A stretch of DNA of 64,000 nucleotides from Pantoea latae (lineage in GTDB: Bacteria > Pseudomonadota > Gammaproteobacteria > Enterobacterales > Enterobacteriaceae), in contig NZ_MWUE01000026.1 in assembly GCF_002077695.1 (NCBI RefSeq), forward strand, positions 1-64,000, in the 5' to 3' direction. Shown here in pieces: positions 16,308 to 26,746 of the stretch (the first letter of the stretch is position 1; the number at the start of each line of letters is the position of its first letter). The notes beneath the pieces were generated by a model. That model did no database searches and was not told the DNA's origin. It was given only the letters and a program-made list of their open reading frames with translations. The translations under genes were made by a program, and so were the position numbers.

Positions 16308-17392
16308 TACTTTTCCTCTCTAATCTCATGCCGGGACAGGGCCAGCTGTTGCGGATGACGCAGCTCGTGCAAAAGCCGTTCAACCGGCGCCGCCAGCCCC
16401 ACTGACGGCGGCTGGGCTAAGTTATACCAGAGACCGCCGGGTTCATCCATCGCCGCCCCGACAGATGACCATGATAGCCACATTGGCACGATATCCAGAT
16501 GAAAATGACTGAAGGTGTGACGAAATGCGGTCAGCTGCTGCGGCTTCGTATGGATGCCGCGCGCCTGCAGCCAGTCGTGCAGCGCCTCCTCGCTGGTGAA
16601 CTGCGGGAAGCAGTACAAACCGCCCCACAATCCCACCGGCGGACGCTGCTCCAGCCAGACGTCGTCGCCATCCTGCAGCAGCAAAAACCAGCCGCTGCGC
16701 TCCGGCAGTATCTGCTTTGGCTTTTTGCCGGGATAGCTCGCCTGGCTGTTGTTGGCGTAGGCGATGCAGCCGCTATTCAGCGGGCAGATGTCGCATTTGG
16801 GCTTTGAACGGGTGCAGACCAGCGCACCGAGATCCATCATCGCCTGATTGAACTGGCTGACCCCTTGCGCCGGCGTCACCGTCTCGCTGATCTCCCACAG
16901 CCGCTTCTCGACATCCTTTTTACCCGGCCAGCCGCCGACGGCGTAGCAGCGCGCCAGCACGCGCTTCACGTTGCCGTCGAGGATGGGGAAATGCTGACCG
17001 AGCGACAGCGACAGCACCGCGCCCGCGGTGGAGCGCCCGACGCCGGGCAGCGCCGCGACGTCGTCGAAATTGCGCGGGAACTCGCCCTTATGTTGGTCGA
17101 CGACCTGCTTCGCCGCCTTATGCAGATTGCGCGCGCGGGCGTAGTAGCCCAGCCCGGTCCACAGATGCAGCACCTCGTCGAGCGGCGCGGCGGCCAGATC
17201 GGCGACGGTGGGGAAGCGCGCCATAAAGCGTTCGAAATAGGGAATAACGGTGGCGACCTGGGTCTGCTGCAGCATTACTTCAGAGAGCCACACCTTATAA
17301 GGCGTTTTCTCCTGCTGCCACGGCAGGGTCTTGCGGCCAAAGCGCTGATACCACTCCAGCACCTGTTGCGCGAACTGCGGCGCTTGCATCAT
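16307..17392 (-). CDS. mutY: Adenine DNA glycosylase MutY
   Basis: The 361-residue enzyme removes adenine mispaired with 8-oxoguanine or G. It has the helix-hairpin-helix [17 protein letters not shown], the family core [20 protein letters not shown], the 4Fe-4S cluster cysteines in [17 protein letters not shown], and a C-terminal NUDIX-like domain with [12 protein letters not shown] and [12 protein letters not shown] tandem ATG-ATG at 17392/17389 gives the expected N-terminus; an upstream in-frame start at 17443 is unlikely. It is divergent from trmB across a 155-bp promoter region. Confidence 0.95.
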   Translation of the reverse strand: MMQAPQFAQQVLEWYQRFGRKTLPWQQEKTPYKVWLSEVMLQQTQVATVIPYFERFMARFPTVADLAAAPLDEVLHLWTGLGYYARARNLHKAAKQVVDQHKGEFPRNFDDVAALPGVGRSTAGAVLSLSLGQHFPILDGNVKRVLARCYAVGGWPGKKDVEKRLWEISETVTPAQGVSQFNQAMMDLGALVCTRSKPKCDICPLNSGCIAYANNSQASYPGKKPKQILPERSGWFLLLQDGDDVWLEQRPPVGLWGGLYCFPQFTSEEALHDWLQARGIHTKPQQLTAFRHTFSHFHLDIVPMWLSWSSVGAAMDEPGGLWYNLAQPPSVGLAAPVERLLHELRHPQQLALSRHEIREEK

Positions 17393-17547
17393 AAGAAGGA
17401 AATTTTCCGTGATTACTCTACACTCAGGCAGGCATTCCAGCACAGGCGCAGCCCCGGTGTAAACCTGAAGATTGCAAGGGCTTGCTTCTGCTAATTAACT
17501 TTGCATAATGCGCCTTTCCCCAAACAGGCTACTCAGCAGGCTACAAC

Positions 17548-18267
17548 ATGATTAATGACGTCATCACTCCGGAATTTGATGAGAACGGGCGGCCATTGCG
17601 CCGTATTCGCAGTTTTGTGCGCCGCCAGGGGCGTCTGACCAAAGGACAGCAGCTGGCGCTCGACCAATACTGGCCGGAGATGGGCGTAGAGTTTCAACCC
17701 GAGCCGCTGGATCTGACGCACCTGTTTGGCCGCGAGGCGCCGGTGGTGCTGGAGATCGGCTTTGGCATGGGCGCCTCACTGGTGACCATGGCGCAGAATA
17801 ATCCGCAGCAGAACTTCCTCGGCATCGAAGTGCACGCGCCGGGCGTCGGCGCCTGCCTCGCCTCCGCGAAAGAGGCAGAGGTCGAGAACCTGCGGGTGAT
17901 GTGCCACGACGCGGTGGAAGTGCTGGAGAAGATGATCCCGGACAACTCGCTGCGCATGGTGCAGCTTTTCTTCCCCGATCCCTGGCATAAAGCGCGCCAC
18001 AACAAGCGCCGCATCGTGCAGGTGCCGTTCGCCGAGCTGGTGATGCGCAAGCTGAAGCTGGGCGGCGTCTTCCATATGGCGACCGACTGGGAAGCCTACG
18101 CCGAACATATGCTGGAAGTGATGAGCAGCATCGACGGCTATCAAAACCAGTCTGAGACACAGAATTACGTGCCGCGTCCCGAGACGCGCCCCCTGACCAA
18201 GTTTGAGCAGCGCGGGCAGCGTCTGGGCCACGGCGTTTGGGACTTAATGTTTGAGAGGATTAAATAA
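17548..18267 (+). CDS. trmB: tRNA (guanine-N7)-methyltransferase TrmB
   Basis: The 239-residue SAM-dependent enzyme methylates G46 in the tRNA variable loop. The SAM-binding motif [13 protein letters not shown] (near residue 70) and the substrate motif [15 protein letters not shown] are intact. The stop codon overlaps the ATG of yggL by one base (TAATG), so the two genes form an operon, as in E. coli. Confidence 0.96.
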   Translation: MINDVITPEFDENGRPLRRIRSFVRRQGRLTKGQQLALDQYWPEMGVEFQPEPLDLTHLFGREAPVVLEIGFGMGASLVTMAQNNPQQNFLGIEVHAPGVGACLASAKEAEVENLRVMCHDAVEVLEKMIPDNSLRMVQLFFPDPWHKARHNKRRIVQVPFAELVMRKLKLGGVFHMATDWEAYAEHMLEVMSSIDGYQNQSETQNYVPRPETRPLTKFEQRGQRLGHGVWDLMFERIK

Positions 18268-18593
18268 TGGCCACACAACGCAGCCGCCGTTTACGTAAAA
18301 AACTGCATATCGACGAGTTTCAGGAGCTGGGCTTTTCAGTCGCCTGGCGCTTCGCCGAGGGCACCTCTGAACAGCAGATTGATAAAACCGTCGACGACTT
18401 TATCAACGAAGTGATCGCGCCTAACGGCCTCGCCTATGACGGCAGCGGCTATCTGGTGTGGGAAGGTCTGATCTGCCTGCAGAAGACCGGCAAATGCACC
18501 GACGAGCACCGCGAGCTGGTGCGTAAATGGCTGGAAGCGCGTCAGCTGAATGATGTGCAGGTGACCGAACTTTTCGACGTCTGGTGGGACTAA
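18267..18593 (+). CDS. yggL: YggL family protein (DUF469)
   Basis: The 108-residue protein is full length for YggL, starting with a basic RSRRLRKKLHIDEFQELGF and ending VTELFDVWWD. The family is implicated in ribosome association or assembly in other bacteria, but the role is not settled. It is co-transcribed with trmB. Confidence 0.92.
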   Translation: MATQRSRRLRKKLHIDEFQELGFSVAWRFAEGTSEQQIDKTVDDFINEVIAPNGLAYDGSGYLVWEGLICLQKTGKCTDEHRELVRKWLEARQLNDVQVTELFDVWWD

Positions 18594-18692
18594 TATTTTT
18601 ATCCGGCGTTGAGCCCGCTTCAGGCTGGCTTACTTGCGCTACCGACAGCGACCTGTCATTACCGCGCCTGGTTCACATAGTAGGGAGAGATT

Positions 18693-19406
18693 ATGGTTCG
18701 TAAAACGCTTATCGCCACGCTGCTGCTGGCAGCGACGCAGGCGCAGGCTGCCTGGGAGTGCAGCGTAAAACCGCAGGATGACGTGGTGCTCAAACCGCAG
18801 AGCGTGCAGGTGGTCGGCGCCAACGGCAACCTGCAGATCTCTCCGCAGGGCGATGTGCAGTTCAATGGCCAGAAGGTGGCGGTGAACAGTGCGCAGCGCC
18901 AGCAGGCGATTGACTACCAGAACGCGCTGCGTCGCGATCTGCCGTGGATCGACAACGGCGCCTCGTCGCGTCTGGAGAAGGGCCGCGTGGCGCTGGATAG
19001 GGTGATTGTCGAGAAGCTTGGCGCTGACAGCAACGTGCGCAACCGTCTGACCACGCTTAACGGCCAGCTGAAGCAGCAGATGAACCGCATTATCGAGCAT
19101 CGCGACGACGGTCTGACCTTTCATCATCAGGCGATCGATCAGGTGCGCGCCGACGGCGAGCGTCTGGTGCAGAGCACCATGGGCGGCGTGCTGCAGGATA
19201 GCCTGAACGAGATGGGCACAAAGCAGGCGAGCGGCAGCAATCCGCTGCAGGCGATTATGGGCAATCTGGGTGGGCTGCAGCAGTCGATTCAGGCGGAGTG
19301 GAGCAATCAGGAGCAGGATTTCAAAAACTTCGGCCAGGAAGTGTGCAATCGCGTGATTAGCCTGGAAGACCAGCGCAAAAAGCTGGTGGGCAGCGTGAAG
19401 TCGTAA
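18693..19406 (+). CDS. yggN: YggN family periplasmic protein (DUF2884)
   Basis: The 237-residue protein has a signal peptide (about residues 1-20, ending TQAQA) before AWECSVKPQDDVVL. It matches YggN in length and in position after trmB-yggL. The mature protein is predicted to be helical and Gln-rich with no catalytic motif that I recognise, so the function is unknown. In E. coli ansB and yggM follow; here they are absent. Confidence 0.9.
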   Translation: MVRKTLIATLLLAATQAQAAWECSVKPQDDVVLKPQSVQVVGANGNLQISPQGDVQFNGQKVAVNSAQRQQAIDYQNALRRDLPWIDNGASSRLEKGRVALDRVIVEKLGADSNVRNRLTTLNGQLKQQMNRIIEHRDDGLTFHHQAIDQVRADGERLVQSTMGGVLQDSLNEMGTKQASGSNPLQAIMGNLGGLQQSIQAEWSNQEQDFKNFGQEVCNRVISLEDQRKKLVGSVKS

Positions 19407-19470
19407 GCCGTGCTGTCGGGGCATAACGTTATCGCCCCGACAGTATCTCAGCGCGCCGTTACATCAGGCG

Positions 19471-19716
19471 CTACTCATTGCCCCACTGATTCAAAAACTC
19501 CGCGATCTCGTCGATGCGCTGCGCGTCGATACCCGCTTCGTCGGCCATCTCCTGCTGCGCCTCTTCGCTGATCTCTTCGTTGTTCATCAGGCGCGTAATC
19601 AGCAGCTGAAAATAGCGCGCCAGCGCGTCGCGCTCCGACTCGCCCACCGGCTTTGCGGCTTCCGTCGCATACTCATCGGCAACGTCATAGAATCTGATCG
19701 GAATTTCATCGTTCAT
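19471..19716 (-). CDS. ymjA: YmjA-like small acidic protein (DUF2543)
   Basis: The 81-residue protein [19 protein letters not shown].. ends [12 protein letters not shown] and aligns along its whole length with E. coli YmjA from memory. It is acidic and helical, with unknown function. The ATG at 19716 has a GGAG ribosome-binding site; the longer open frame to 19812 would run into the neighbouring gene. The gene sits 52 bp after the cold-shock-domain gene on the same strand, so co-expression is plausible. In E. coli ymjA is elsewhere, so this pair appears to fill the ansB-yggM slot. Confidence 0.8.
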   Translation of the reverse strand: MNDEIPIRFYDVADEYATEAAKPVGESERDALARYFQLLITRLMNNEEISEEAQQEMADEAGIDAQRIDEIAEFLNQWGNE

Positions 19717-19768
19717 AAAAGGTCTCCAGGGTAACGCCTGTCTACTAATGGGGGCTGTCTGCGGAATC

Positions 19769-20245
19769 TCACACCTTGAGCATTTTTGCCGTGGCGTCGA
19801 CGTCGATCTCATCTTCCGAGAAGATCAGCGTCGTTCCCTGGAAGGTGGTAATCGCCAGCTTTTTCACCGAGCGCATTTCGCCGGGCTTCACGTCGGTTTT
19901 CGGCCGGATGTTGTTCAGCAGCGAGCCGACAGAGAGCACGGTGTTCTCTTTATCGATGCGGGTATCGGCCGGCACCTCTTCGCTGAACACCACGAAAGAT
20001 TTGATGGCGGTGAGCTTGATACGTTCGCCAGCGATAAAGATGTACTTACTCTCCGGCACCACCTTCACCGCATAGGCCGACAGCCCTTTGCTGTTGGTGG
20101 TGGGCTCAAAGGTCACCGCCGCATTCTTCTTGATCAGCTCAGGGTTGGCGACCTTAATCACATGAAAGTAGCGGTTGTCGCCGTTCTCATCTTTGATAAA
20201 TCCAAAGCCCTTGTCCTGAAACCAGGTTGTGATCGTTCCGTTCAT
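19769..20245 (-). CDS. Cold-shock-domain protein with C-terminal extension
   Basis: The 158-residue protein begins [20 protein letters not shown], a cold-shock OB-fold with RNP1 (KGFGFI) and a modified RNP2-like RYFHVI, over about residues 1-65. The remaining ~90 residues form a conserved-looking extension ([40 protein letters not shown]) with no motif that I can assign. Single-stranded RNA or DNA binding is likely. It precedes ymjA on the minus strand. Confidence 0.75.
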   Translation of the reverse strand: MNGTITTWFQDKGFGFIKDENGDNRYFHVIKVANPELIKKNAAVTFEPTTNSKGLSAYAVKVVPESKYIFIAGERIKLTAIKSFVVFSEEVPADTRIDKENTVLSVGSLLNNIRPKTDVKPGEMRSVKKLAITTFQGTTLIFSEDEIDVDATAKMLKV

Positions 20246-20531
20246 CGCCGTTACCGCCTGTTTAATCGTTAATCTACTCAGTTTTTACAGCGCGCAGTGT
20301 AATGCACAATGGCCGTGCCGACTACGGCTTTGGGGTAAGTGTGGATGATAAAGTTGGCGGATGCGAGCAGGGCTATAGAGAGAAAACGGCAGAGAGCTGT
20401 GCGCTGAGCGTAAGGTGCGCAATGCATAAAAAACAGGTCGATAAATGGCATAGCGCCAGCAAATTACACTGCTCCATCTGGTTATCACGAGAGTTAAAAG
20501 AGGTCGGTGAAGTCATATAGCGCCTCAGCCC
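20246..20531. other. Intergenic region, no supported gene
   Basis: About 286 bp between the cold-shock-domain gene and the hemW terminator. A plus-strand frame of 72 codons (20302-20520) is open but has no ribosome-binding site and unremarkable composition, so I do not call it. Promoter elements for the minus-strand cold-shock gene probably lie in the 20250-20320 part. Confidence 0.4.
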
Positions 20532-20562
20532 AAAAAAAGCCGACGTCTCCGCCGGCTTTTCT
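20532..20562 (-). terminator. Intrinsic terminator of the hemW operon
   Basis: AAAAGCCG (20535-20542) pairs with CGGCTTTT (20553-20560). On the minus strand the stem is followed by a run of T residues, 17 bp after the hemW stop. Confidence 0.8.
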
Positions 20563-20578
20563 CACACTATCCTCTCTC

Positions 20579-21718
20579 TCACTCTTCCGCCAAAAACAGC
20601 TCCAGCAGCGAGTTCAAAAACAGCTTGCCCTTATCGGTAATCTGCCAGTGCGTGGCGCTTTCCGCCACGTAGCCGGCGGCGATCGCCGCATCCATCTGCG
20701 GCCGAATCAGCTGCTCATCCAGACCGGTGTAGCGGCTGAACTCCTCGCGCGGCGCGGCTTCCAGCAGGCGGAAGCGGTTCATAAAGTATTCGAACGGCTT
20801 CTCCGCGTCGTCAACCTCATACTGCTTCTCCTGATAGCGGCCCTGCATAAAGCCGCGCGGATGACGCGTTTTTACGGTGCGCACGATGCGCCCGTCTGGC
20901 TGGGTCAGCTTGCCGTGCGCGCCGCAGCCGATGCCGAGGTAGTCGCCAAAGCGCCAGTAGTTGAGATTGTGCTCGCAGCGGTAGCCCGGTTTGGCGTAGG
21001 CCGAGGTTTCATACTGCTGATAGCCAGCGGCGGTCAGCAGGCGATCCCCTTGCTCGAAGATATCCCACAGCGCGTCGTCGTCCGGCAGCACCGGCGGACG
21101 CGAGCCAAACAGCGTGTTCGGCTCAATGGTCAGCTGATACCAGGAGAGATGCGGCGGATTGAGCGCGATCGCCTGCTTCAGGTCGCTTAGCGCTTCCTCC
21201 AGCGACTGATCGGGCAGGCCGTGCATCAGGTCGAGGTTGAAACTGCGCAGATGCAGCCCCTCAGCCAGCTGCGCGGCACGCTTCGCCTCTTCCGGGCCGT
21301 GGATGCGTCCCAGACGCTCCAGCTTCTGCGGGCTAAAACTCTGCACGCCGATAGAGATACGGTTAATCCCGGCGCGCTGGTAGGCGCTAAAGCGGTCCGC
21401 TTCCACCGTGCCGGGGTTGGCCTCCATGGTGATCTCCGCATCCGCCGCCAGCGGCAGACGCGAACGCACGCCGTCCATCAGCATCTGCATCGCCTCGCTG
21501 CTGAGCAGGCTGGGCGTGCCGCCGCCGATAAAGATCGTGCGCACCTCGCGCCCGTGGGTCAGCGGCAGGTCGTTTTCCAGATCGCGCAGCAGGTGCTGCA
21601 CATACTCGACGTGCGGCACCTCGCCTTTTAACGCATGGGAATTAAAGTCGCAGTAGGGGCACTTCTGCACGCACCACGGAATGTGGATATAGAGGCTTAA
21701 CGGCGGTAAATCAGGCAT
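20579..21718 (-). CDS. hemW: Heme chaperone HemW (radical SAM, HemN-like)
   Basis: The 379-residue radical-SAM protein has the cluster motif [10 protein letters not shown] (Cys16, Cys20, Cys23), [11 protein letters not shown] and [12 protein letters not shown]. It lacks the extended N-terminus of true coproporphyrinogen dehydrogenase HemN, and HemW proteins act as heme chaperones rather than as oxidases. The start overlaps the rdgB stop by 8 bp, so it is coupled to rdgB. Confidence 0.94.
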   Translation of the reverse strand: MPDLPPLSLYIHIPWCVQKCPYCDFNSHALKGEVPHVEYVQHLLRDLENDLPLTHGREVRTIFIGGGTPSLLSSEAMQMLMDGVRSRLPLAADAEITMEANPGTVEADRFSAYQRAGINRISIGVQSFSPQKLERLGRIHGPEEAKRAAQLAEGLHLRSFNLDLMHGLPDQSLEEALSDLKQAIALNPPHLSWYQLTIEPNTLFGSRPPVLPDDDALWDIFEQGDRLLTAAGYQQYETSAYAKPGYRCEHNLNYWRFGDYLGIGCGAHGKLTQPDGRIVRTVKTRHPRGFMQGRYQEKQYEVDDAEKPFEYFMNRFRLLEAAPREEFSRYTGLDEQLIRPQMDAAIAAGYVAESATHWQITDKGKLFLNSLLELFLAEE

Positions 21719-22304
21719 TGCGCATCGCTTCCAGCAGCAGCGTCAATGCTTTACCCCGATGAGAAACCGCGCCTTTTTCCGTCTTGCTCAGCTCGGCGGC
21801 GGTTTTGCCCAGTTCAGGCACGTAGAAAATCGGATCGTAGCCGAAGCCGCCTGCGCCAGCGGCGGCGCGGGTAATCTCGCCCGCCCAGCTGCCGTGGAAC
21901 ACCAGCGGCGTCGGGTCTTCCGCATGGCGCAGATAGACCAGCACGCAGTGGAACTGCGCCTGACGTTGGCCGTCCGGCACCTGTTCCAGCGCCTGCAGCA
22001 GCTTCTCAAGGTTCTGCTGGTCGCTGGCCGCTTCGCCAGCGTAGCGTGCCGAATAGATGCCAGGCGCGCCGCCCAGCGCGTCGACCGCCAGACCGGAGTC
22101 GTCGGCGATGGCGGGCAGGCCGGTGATCTGCGCGGCGTGACGCGCTTTAAGGATGGCGTTTTCAATAAAGGTCAGGCCGGTCTCTTCCGCCGACTCAACG
22201 CCCAGATCGGTTTGCGCCACGATATCCAGGCCAAAGGCGGCGAGCAGATCCGCCAGTTCACGTACCTTGCCGGGATTGCCGGTGGCGAGCACAACTTTTT
22301 GCAT
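21711..22304 (-). CDS. rdgB: dITP/XTP pyrophosphatase RdgB
   Basis: The 197-residue HAM1-family NTPase removes non-canonical purine nucleotides (dITP, XTP) from the pool. Motifs are [18 protein letters not shown] at the N-terminus, [20 protein letters not shown], and [13 protein letters not shown]. The ATG at 22304 gives the standard N-terminus [10 protein letters not shown]; a start at 22319 adds five residues. In E. coli yggU lies between yggT and rdgB; here only 17 bp separate them. Confidence 0.95.
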   Translation of the reverse strand: MQKVVLATGNPGKVRELADLLAAFGLDIVAQTDLGVESAEETGLTFIENAILKARHAAQITGLPAIADDSGLAVDALGGAPGIYSARYAGEAASDQQNLEKLLQALEQVPDGQRQAQFHCVLVYLRHAEDPTPLVFHGSWAGEITRAAAGAGGFGYDPIFYVPELGKTAAELSKTEKGAVSHRGKALTLLLEAMRNA

Positions 22305-22321
22305 AGCAGTTCCAGTCATAT

Positions 22322-22888
22322 TTACAGCAGAAACCAGAGGCCGGGAAACAGGTCCATGCCGAGGAAATTCAGGGCATAGAGCACCAGAATCACGATCATC
22401 GCCGAGAAGTCGATGCCGCCCATCGCAGGCAGAATGCGGCGAATCGGCGCCATCAGCGGTTCAGTCAGCTGCACCAGCACATAGTCCAGCGGGCCGCGAC
22501 CCTGGCTGATCCAGCTCATCAGCGAGCGAATAATAATCACCCAGAACACCAGATAACCGGCGGACTTCACCAGCGAGAGCAGGCCGACCAGCAGGTTGGC
22601 CGGATCGACCGAGAAGGCACCCACCTGGATCAGCAGCAAAATCGGGTATTTCAGCGTCGTCAGCACGAATGCCAGCAGCAGCGAGGCGGTGTCAATCGGG
22701 CCGATAGCGGGAATAATGCGGCGCAGCGGCTTGATAATCGGCTGGGTGATCTTGACCACGAACTGCGACAGCGGATTATAAAAATCACAACGCGACCACT
22801 GCATCCAGATGCGCAGCAGCAGCACCATCACGTACAGGTCGATCAGCGTTTTGACTAAAAACGTCAGTGTTAACATGAGGTTCCTCAA
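22322..22888 (-). CDS. yggT: YggT family inner-membrane protein
   Basis: The 188-residue protein contains two YGGT repeats, each with two hydrophobic helices separated by a polar loop ([21 protein letters not shown] and [17 protein letters not shown]). YggT proteins have been linked to osmotic or membrane homeostasis. It directly follows yggS: its ATG is adjacent to the yggS stop. Confidence 0.93.
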   Translation of the reverse strand: MRNLMLTLTFLVKTLIDLYVMVLLLRIWMQWSRCDFYNPLSQFVVKITQPIIKPLRRIIPAIGPIDTASLLLAFVLTTLKYPILLLIQVGAFSVDPANLLVGLLSLVKSAGYLVFWVIIIRSLMSWISQGRGPLDYVLVQLTEPLMAPIRRILPAMGGIDFSAMIVILVLYALNFLGMDLFPGLWFLL

Positions 22889-23596
22889 TTATTGTTGTGG
22901 GTTGCGCGCATAGTCCCGCGCGCCGAAAATCGCGGTGCCGATACGCACCATGGTGCTGCCTGCGGCAATGGCCGCGTCCATGTCGTCGCTCATTCCCAGA
23001 GAAAGCGTATCGACGTCAGGATAGTGCTGCTGCAGCTGGCGGAAGGCGTCGGCCATCTGCTGACACACCGCCAGCTGACGCGCGTAATCGCTCTCCGGCG
23101 CCGGGATCGCCATCAGGCCGCGCAGCCGCAGCCGCGGCAGCGCGGCGACCTGCTGTGCCAGTTCGGGCAAAGCCTCCAGCATGATGCCAGATTTGCTGTT
23201 TTCGTCACTGATATTTACCTGAATCAACACATTCAGCGGCGGCAGCGCAGCCGGGCGCTGGTCGCTCAGACGCTGGGCGATCTTCAGGCGATCCACCGTA
23301 TGGCACCAGGCGAAATGCTCCGCCACCAGCCGGCTTTTGTTGGACTGCAGCGGCCCGATGAAGTGCCACTGCACCTCCTGATGTGCGGCCAGCGCCGCAA
23401 TCTTTTCAACCCCCTCCTGCACGTAATTTTCGCCAAAGGCGAGCTGTCCGGCGGCGATTGCTTCTTCGACCGCGCTCGCAGGTTTGGTTTTGCTCACGGC
23501 AAGCAGCGTAACTTCTTCTGGATCGCGCCCGCATTGCGTTGCGGCAGCGCGGATCCGCTGACGCAGTTGCTGTAGGTTGTGCTGGATTGAGGTCAT
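22889..23596 (-). CDS. yggS: PLP homeostasis protein YggS (PLPBP)
   Basis: The 235-residue type III-fold PLP protein has the cofactor lysine in [10 protein letters not shown] (near residue 36), [22 protein letters not shown], and the C-terminal [14 protein letters not shown]. It regulates intracellular PLP and amino-acid balance without known catalysis. The ATG at 23596 (MTSIQHNL) is the standard start; the longer open frame to 23722 overlaps yggR. It is divergent from yggR with only 16 bp between starts. Confidence 0.94.
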   Translation of the reverse strand: MTSIQHNLQQLRQRIRAAATQCGRDPEEVTLLAVSKTKPASAVEEAIAAGQLAFGENYVQEGVEKIAALAAHQEVQWHFIGPLQSNKSRLVAEHFAWCHTVDRLKIAQRLSDQRPAALPPLNVLIQVNISDENSKSGIMLEALPELAQQVAALPRLRLRGLMAIPAPESDYARQLAVCQQMADAFRQLQQHYPDVDTLSLGMSDDMDAAIAAGSTMVRIGTAIFGARDYARNPQQ

Positions 23597-23612
23597 CGTC
23601 AGGAGGCTTTCT

Positions 23613-24704
23613 ATGGAGTTGGAAGAAATCGTGGCGCTTAGTGTAAAGCATAATGCCGCCGATCTGCACCTGTGCAGCGGACATTCGCCATGCTGGCGGC
23701 GCCACGGCAGGCTGGAGCGCATCCCCGATCTCGCGCCGCTGACGGCGGAGTGGCTGACGCGCTTCGTCGGGCGCTATCTCGACGCGCGGCAGCGCGACGA
23801 GCTGGCGGAGCAGGGACAAACCGACTTCGCGCTCGCCCTGGGCGACGGCCAGCGGCTGCGCGCCAACCTGTTCGCCCAGCGGCAGGGGCTCTCGCTGGCG
23901 CTGCGCACGCTGCCGAGCCGCTGCCCGACGCTGGAGAGCCTGCATCTGCCGCCGGCGGTGCCGCGCTGGCTGGAGTGGGAAGATGGGCTGATTTTAATCG
24001 TCGGCGCCACCGGCAGCGGCAAATCGACCACGCTGGCGGCGATGGTCGACGCCATCAACCGCCAGCAGTCAAAACACATTATCACGCTGGAGGATCCCAT
24101 CGAATGCGTGCATCAGAGCAAACAGTCGCTGATCCAGCAGCGCGAAATAGGCGCGCACTGCGCCTCGTTCAGTCTCGGGCTGCGCGCCGCGCTGCGGGAA
24201 GATCCCGACGTGATCCTGCTGGGCGAGCTGCGCGACAGCGACACCATCCGTCAGGCGCTGACCGCTGCGGAAACCGGCCATCTGGTGCTGGCCAAGCTGC
24301 ACACGCGCGGCGCGCCGCAGGCGATAGATCGTCTGGTGGATGTCTTTCCGGCAGAGGAGAAAAATCTGGTGCGCGCTCAGCTGGCGGGCAGTCTGAAGGC
24401 GGTGATGGCGCAGAAGCTGGTGCCAGCGCGCGACGGCGGCCGCATCGGGCTGTTTGAGGTGCTGATCGCCACGCCCGCTATCGCCAGCCTGATCCGCGAC
24501 GGCAAGATGCATCAGATCGGCGGGCTGCTGCAAACCGGCGCGCAGGCCGGGATGCAGACCTTTGAGCAGAGCCTGCTGGCGCGGCAGCGGGAAGGGCTGA
24601 TTGCGCGCGAAGCAGAATCGATGGGTCAGTGCGTTTCGAACCAGTCCTGCAGAATGATGGCGGCGGACTGCGAATCCACCGAGCCTTTATTCAGCGCGCG
24701 ATAG
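23613..24704 (+). CDS. yggR: PilT-like type II/IV secretion ATPase YggR
   Basis: The protein has 363 residues from ATG 23613, which follows AGGAGG. Walker A is [15 protein letters not shown], with the Asp box LEDPIECV, Walker [12 protein letters not shown] and the His box [13 protein letters not shown]. It resembles PilT, the twitching-pilus retraction ATPase, but no pilus genes are nearby. E. coli YggR is near 326 aa; here the last ~35 residues (from about position 24600) run on antisense to ruvX, overlapping it by 79 bp. The original stop has probably been lost and the reading frame extended. Confidence 0.9.
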   Translation: MELEEIVALSVKHNAADLHLCSGHSPCWRRHGRLERIPDLAPLTAEWLTRFVGRYLDARQRDELAEQGQTDFALALGDGQRLRANLFAQRQGLSLALRTLPSRCPTLESLHLPPAVPRWLEWEDGLILIVGATGSGKSTTLAAMVDAINRQQSKHIITLEDPIECVHQSKQSLIQQREIGAHCASFSLGLRAALREDPDVILLGELRDSDTIRQALTAAETGHLVLAKLHTRGAPQAIDRLVDVFPAEEKNLVRAQLAGSLKAVMAQKLVPARDGGRIGLFEVLIATPAIASLIRDGKMHQIGGLLQTGAQAGMQTFEQSLLARQREGLIAREAESMGQCVSNQSCRMMAADCESTEPLFSAR

Positions 24705-25042
24705 CCGCCGCGCTCGAACAGGCCGGCGCGCGCTTCGACGGTGCTGAGGCGCTCGTCCTGCAGCTCGACGCGAACGCCGAAGCGGCCGTGCAGACGGCTG
24801 GCGAACTTACGCGCGCGCGCGGTAAGCGGCTGCTCGGTGCCGTCCATATTCAGCGGCAGGCCGACCACCACAAAGTCAGGCTGCCACTCTTTTAGCAGGC
24901 GCTCGATCTGCAGCCAGTCCGGTGTGCCGTCCTGCGCTTTCAGCGCCGCGAGCGGGCGGGCGCTGCCGGTGAGCTGCTGGCCGACCGCCACGCCGATGCT
25001 TTTGGTGCCGAAGTCGAAGCCCAGCAGGGTTTGCGTCGTCAT
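24626..25042 (-). CDS. yqgF: Putative pre-16S rRNA nuclease / Holliday-junction resolvase-like YqgF (RuvX)
   Basis: The 138-residue RNase H-fold protein starts [20 protein letters not shown] and contains [11 protein letters not shown] and DERLSTVEA, the three conserved acidic regions of YqgF. It processes pre-16S rRNA 5' ends; a resolvase role has also been proposed. The start overlaps the yqgE stop by one base, and its 3' end overlaps the convergent yggR by 79 bp. Confidence 0.94.
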   Translation of the reverse strand: MTTQTLLGFDFGTKSIGVAVGQQLTGSARPLAALKAQDGTPDWLQIERLLKEWQPDFVVVGLPLNMDGTEQPLTARARKFASRLHGRFGVRVELQDERLSTVEARAGLFERGGYRALNKGSVDSQSAAIILQDWFETH

Positions 25043-25605
25043 CAGGCGTGTCCCGCATCGCTGGCGATGCTGTGAATATCGATGCCGATGCTGCGCGCCG
25101 CTTCGCGCCAGCGGTCGGCGATTGGCGTCTGGAACAGAATATTGCTGTTGGCGGGCGTGGTGAGCCAGGCGTTCTCCATCAGCTCGTTCTCCAGCTGATC
25201 CTTCTCCCAGGCGCAGTAGCCCAGCGCCACCAGCACATGCTCCGGCTGCGAGGCGGTGCCGAGGGACTCCAGCACGTCGCGCGAGGTGGTGATCACCGTG
25301 GTGTCGGAGATGCGGATGCTGGAAGAGAAGGTGCGCTGCGCGGAGTGAAGGATAAAACCGCGATCCTCAGCCAGCGGGCCGCCGCTGAATACCGGTTTGT
25401 CGAGACGGATCGCGGGATCGCGCTCGCCGGTGGTAATTTTCAGCTTCTTTAAAATGCCTTCGACCGTCAGGTTTTCCATCGGCTTGTTAATAATCAAACC
25501 CATCGCGCCCTCTTCGTTGTGCTCGCAGATATAGACCACGGAGCGTTTGAAAAAGGGGTCCTGTAGGGAAGGCATGGCAATCAAAAAATGATGCTGTAAA
25601 TTCAT
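25042..25605 (-). CDS. yqgE: YqgE/AlgH family protein
   Basis: The 187-residue protein matches YqgE along its whole length: [19 protein letters not shown] at the start, [34 protein letters not shown] and the C-terminal [14 protein letters not shown]. The function is unknown. The ATG at 25605 is the conserved start. It is upstream of and coupled to yqgF. Confidence 0.94.
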   Translation of the reverse strand: MNLQHHFLIAMPSLQDPFFKRSVVYICEHNEEGAMGLIINKPMENLTVEGILKKLKITTGERDPAIRLDKPVFSGGPLAEDRGFILHSAQRTFSSSIRISDTTVITTSRDVLESLGTASQPEHVLVALGYCAWEKDQLENELMENAWLTTPANSNILFQTPIADRWREAARSIGIDIHSIASDAGHA

Positions 25606-25621
25606 TCTCACTCGATGTACC

Positions 25622-25649
25622 AAAAATAGCCGGCGCGGGTCTGCGCCGG
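25622..25649 (-). terminator. Intrinsic terminator after gshB
   Basis: On the minus strand CCGGCGC and GCGCCGG form a perfect 7-bp stem (loop AGACCC) followed by CTATTTTTG. It separates gshB from yqgE-yqgF. Confidence 0.7.
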
Positions 25650-25686
25650 TTTGGGTTGATCACGGAGCCTGGCTCCAGGGTCATGC

Positions 25687-26631
25687 TCAGCCCAGACGCT
25701 TCTCGATTGCGTCCATCAGCATACCGGTGATGGAGATCGGGAATGCGGCTTCGATTTCACGCACGCAGGTCGGGCTGGTGACGTTCACTTCAGTGAGTTT
25801 ATCACCAATGATATCCAGGCCGACAAAAATCAGTCCTTTTGCTTTCAGCGTCGGTCCGACGCGACGGGCGATTTCCCAGTCGCTTTCGCTCAGCGGGCGC
25901 GCTTCACCGCGGCCGCCTGCCGCCAGATTGCCGCGCGTTTCGCCGCCCTGCGGGATACGCGCCAGGCAGTAAGGCACCGGCTCGCCGTCCACCACCAGCA
26001 CGCGTTTGTCGCCTTCTTTGATGGCGGGCAGGTAGTTCTGCGCCATGCAGAAGAACTGGCCGTGGTTGGTCAGCGTCTCGGTGATCACGCCGAAGTTCGG
26101 GTCATCCTGTTTGACGCGGAAAATCGACGCGCCGCCCATGCCGTCCAGCGGCTTCATAATAATGTCGCCATGCTCCTGCCAGAAGGCGCGCAGTTTCTCT
26201 TTGCTGCGCGTCACCAGCGTGTCGGGCGTGAACTCCGAGAACCAGGCGGTGTAGAGCTTCTCGTTACAGTCGCGCAGGCTCTGCGGCTTGTTAACGATCA
26301 GCGTGCCTTGCTCTTCGGCGCGCTCCAGAATATAGGTGGCGTAGATAAACTCGGTGTCGAACGGCGGATCCTTACGCATCAGGATCACGTTGAGATCGGC
26401 CAGTTTGATCTCCTGCTCGCTGCCAAAGGTATACCATTGATCGTAGTTCTGTTCGACGTTCAGCAGGCGAGTACGGGCGTAAGAGACGCCGCCGCGCAGC
26501 GAGAGATCGGCCATCTCCATATAGTGAATTTCATAACCGCGGCGCTGTGCTTCCAGCAACATGGCGAAGCTGGTGTCTTTTTTAATGTTAATGGACGAAA
26601 TCGGGTCCATCACGATGCCAAGCTTAATCAT
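25687..26631 (-). CDS. gshB: Glutathione synthetase
   Basis: The 314-residue ATP-grasp ligase joins gamma-glutamylcysteine and glycine. It starts IKLGIVMDPISSINIKKDTSFAM and carries the ATP-grasp elements IMKPLDGMGGASIF, RVLVVDGEPVPYCLARIP and GLDIIGDKLTEVNVTSPTC. Length and order (rsmE upstream, yqgE downstream) match E. coli. A GAGAGAA ribosome-binding site precedes the ATG. Confidence 0.96.
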   Translation of the reverse strand: MIKLGIVMDPISSINIKKDTSFAMLLEAQRRGYEIHYMEMADLSLRGGVSYARTRLLNVEQNYDQWYTFGSEQEIKLADLNVILMRKDPPFDTEFIYATYILERAEEQGTLIVNKPQSLRDCNEKLYTAWFSEFTPDTLVTRSKEKLRAFWQEHGDIIMKPLDGMGGASIFRVKQDDPNFGVITETLTNHGQFFCMAQNYLPAIKEGDKRVLVVDGEPVPYCLARIPQGGETRGNLAAGGRGEARPLSESDWEIARRVGPTLKAKGLIFVGLDIIGDKLTEVNVTSPTCVREIEAAFPISITGMLMDAIEKRLG

Positions 26632-26746
26632 TATTCTCTCCTCAGAGAGGCGGTCTTTTCCGCCCCGTTCTGTGCGGTCAGCGCAGGCTGACCAGTCAGG
26701 ACGCCAGTAAGTGCTGCGTGCGTCTAATATAAACCCTGATTATTCC

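Noticed and set aside
20302-20520. 72-codon frame before the hemW terminator
   Set aside because: No ribosome-binding site, no recognisable family and atypical composition.
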